This document shows, in pieces, positions 6,100 through 6,934 of a stretch of DNA of 6,934 nucleotides; the stretch's first letter is position 1; each line of letters opens with the position of its first letter. The DNA lies in NCBI GenBank assembly GCA_022712735.1, contig JAFLKA010000062.1, positions 1 to 6,934 on the forward strand, written 5' to 3'. This DNA is from Marinosulfonomonas sp. (GTDB taxonomy: Bacteria > Pseudomonadota > Alphaproteobacteria > Rhodobacterales > Rhodobacteraceae). The position numbers and the translations under genes were made by a program. The notes under the pieces are model-generated. The model had not been told where the DNA came from. It searched no databases and saw only the letters and a program-made list of their open reading frames with translations.

Positions 6100-6881
6100 A
6101 TCCGCCAGCGCAGCACTCTAGCCTCGATTCGGCCCAGCACAAAACTAAGCGTAACCCCGAGGATCGACAATATCGTCACCCCCGCAAACAGCCGCTCCAG
6201 ATCATAGAGCGCACCGGCCTGAAGGATGTAGGCGCCAATGCCGTATTCCGCCCCGATCATTTCGGCCGCAGTCAGCAGGATAATCGCAATCGCCAGTGAA
6301 ATCCGCAGGCCAGACAGGATACCGGGCATGGCCCCTGGCAGCACTATTTTGCGGATGATACTGGCGCGGGTCAGCCCGAAACTCTGGCCCATGCTGATCA
6401 ATGTGCGGTCCACATTGTCGACAGCACCATAGGTGGCAACCACGGTGGGGGTGAAGGTGCCAAAGGCGATCAGCGCGTATTTCGAGGTCTCGTCAATGCC
6501 GAACCAGATGACGAACAACGGCAGCAGCGCGATTTTGGGGATCGGGAACAGGGCCGCCACCAGCGGCACCAATCCGGCCCGCATATAGCTGAACAAGCCG
6601 ATGCCAACCCCGACCAGCACGCCAAAGCCCGCCCCGAGGAACGCGCCCACAGCCAAGCGGCCCAGCGACAGGCTGAGGTGGGTCCAAAGCAGGCCCGAGG
6701 CAGCCAATTCATACAGGGTGCGGATCACATCCGAGGGGCGCGGCAGGGTCAGGTTGGTGATCCACCCTGCCCGCGTGCCCCATTCGGCGATCAACAGCAG
6801 CGAGATGAACACGATCAGGCCAATGCCACGAATGCGTTTGGGTCGAAACCCGCCGCCGCGATAGGGAACAGGGTTACTCAT
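6096..6881 (-). CDS. ABC transporter permease, SsuC/TauC (nitrate/sulfonate/taurine) type
   Basis: A 261-residue inner-membrane permease of the binding-protein-dependent family. Hallmarks are L-P-R-P-S-D-V (46-52), P-I-P-K-I-A-L-L-P-L-F-V-I-W-F-G (113-128), and the EAA loop for ATPase contact (about 164-188) with G169 and V-L-P-G-A-M-P-G-I. About six hydrophobic segments are seen, and the length fits the family. Members carry sulfonates, taurine, nitrate, bicarbonate or pyrimidine precursors, and the substrate cannot be told from the permease. The ATG at 6881 overlaps the TGA of the upstream gene (ATGA) and has AGGAG eight bases upstream. The frame is open to 6932, but that longer start would run through the ATPase end. 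The gene is the last of its operon here and converges on the ClpP-like gene. Confidence 0.93.
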   Translation of the reverse strand: MSNPVPYRGGGFRPKRIRGIGLIVFISLLLIAEWGTRAGWITNLTLPRPSDVIRTLYELAASGLLWTHLSLSLGRLAVGAFLGAGFGVLVGVGIGLFSYMRAGLVPLVAALFPIPKIALLPLFVIWFGIDETSKYALIAFGTFTPTVVATYGAVDNVDRTLISMGQSFGLTRASIIRKIVLPGAMPGILSGLRISLAIAIILLTAAEMIGAEYGIGAYILQAGALYDLERLFAGVTILSILGVTLSFVLGRIEARVLRWRI

Positions 6882-6934
6882 ACGATCAACTCCTGATCTG
6901 CGGCCATCGCTTCGTCGCGCATCAGATGCCACAG
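6878..6934 (-). CDS. C-terminal end of the probable ABC transporter ATP-binding protein
   Basis: Eighteen codons and a TGA are present: L-W-H-L-M-R-D-E, then a mixed tail ending E-L-I-V. The W-x-L-x-R-D-E pattern is like the C-terminus of SsuB/TauB-type ATPases. The 4-base ATGA overlap with the permease start is the normal arrangement in these operons. Most of the gene lies beyond the window, so the assignment rests on context and a short tail. Confidence 0.6.
   Translation of the reverse strand: MWHLMRDEAMAADQELIV
6890..6894 (-). promoter_or_regulatory. Ribosome binding site of the permease gene
   Basis: AGGAG on the minus strand, eight bases before the ATG at 6881, inside the last codons of the upstream ATPase gene. 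It decides this start over the longer open frame. Confidence 0.7.

Noticed and set aside
6470..6932. Other open frames across the permease gene
   Set aside because: They are out-of-frame shadows of a permease with clear family motifs.
1..6934. CRISPR arrays, tRNA or rRNA genes, insertion sequences, phage or defence genes
   Set aside because: No regularly spaced repeats, cloverleaf-like sequences, transposase frames or terminal inverted repeats were seen on either strand.

Overview
The window looks like a chromosomal segment of an alphaproteobacterium, most likely Rhodobacteraceae (Roseobacter-like). The basis is the fused IspD-IspF protein, the order ispDF-pgpA-cinA next to a convergent Coq10/RatA-type gene, the protein sequence style, and a moderately high G+C content. 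The assignment rests on recognition by eye, not on a search.

Positions 1-1637 (+ strand) hold a tightly packed operon: the 3' part of ispDF (isoprenoid precursor synthesis), pgpA (phosphatidylglycerophosphate phosphatase) and a cinA C-terminal-domain gene (NMN amidohydrolase family). Both junctions are 4-base ATGA overlaps. The cinA gene is interrupted: an in-frame TAG at 1551-1553 is followed, in the same frame, by 27 codons that read as the normal end of the family. Its true stop at 1635-1637 shares a CTAG palindrome with the stop of the convergent coq10/ratA-like gene (1634-2080, - strand). That gene is divergent from hpt (2151-2687, + strand), which encodes a purine salvage phosphoribosyltransferase.

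Positions 2688-5026 are different in character. Two tandem, diverged paralogous genes encode exported proteins that look like outer-membrane beta-barrels (2825-3802 and 3996-4946). Each has a signal peptide, shared internal motifs and a C-terminal phenylalanine. Each has its own upstream control region and a hairpin behind it. The first copy and its leader are visibly richer in A+T than the flanking housekeeping genes.

Positions 5027-6099 carry a 62-residue single-pass membrane protein and a 273-residue protein with three membrane segments plus a periplasmic ClpP/crotonase-like domain. The latter converges on an ABC transporter operon on the - strand: a SsuC/TauC-type permease (6096-6881) preceded by the last codons of what is probably its ATPase (6878-6934). 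This convergent pair also shares its stops in a 4-base palindrome (TTAA).

No RNA genes, insertion sequences, CRISPR arrays or phage genes were seen. The most notable items are the single premature stop in an otherwise intact cinA gene, the tandem barrel paralogs of unrecognised family, and the membrane-anchored ClpP-like protein with a Cys-Ala-Ser-Ala-Cys active-site-like motif. I found no convincing new multi-gene system.
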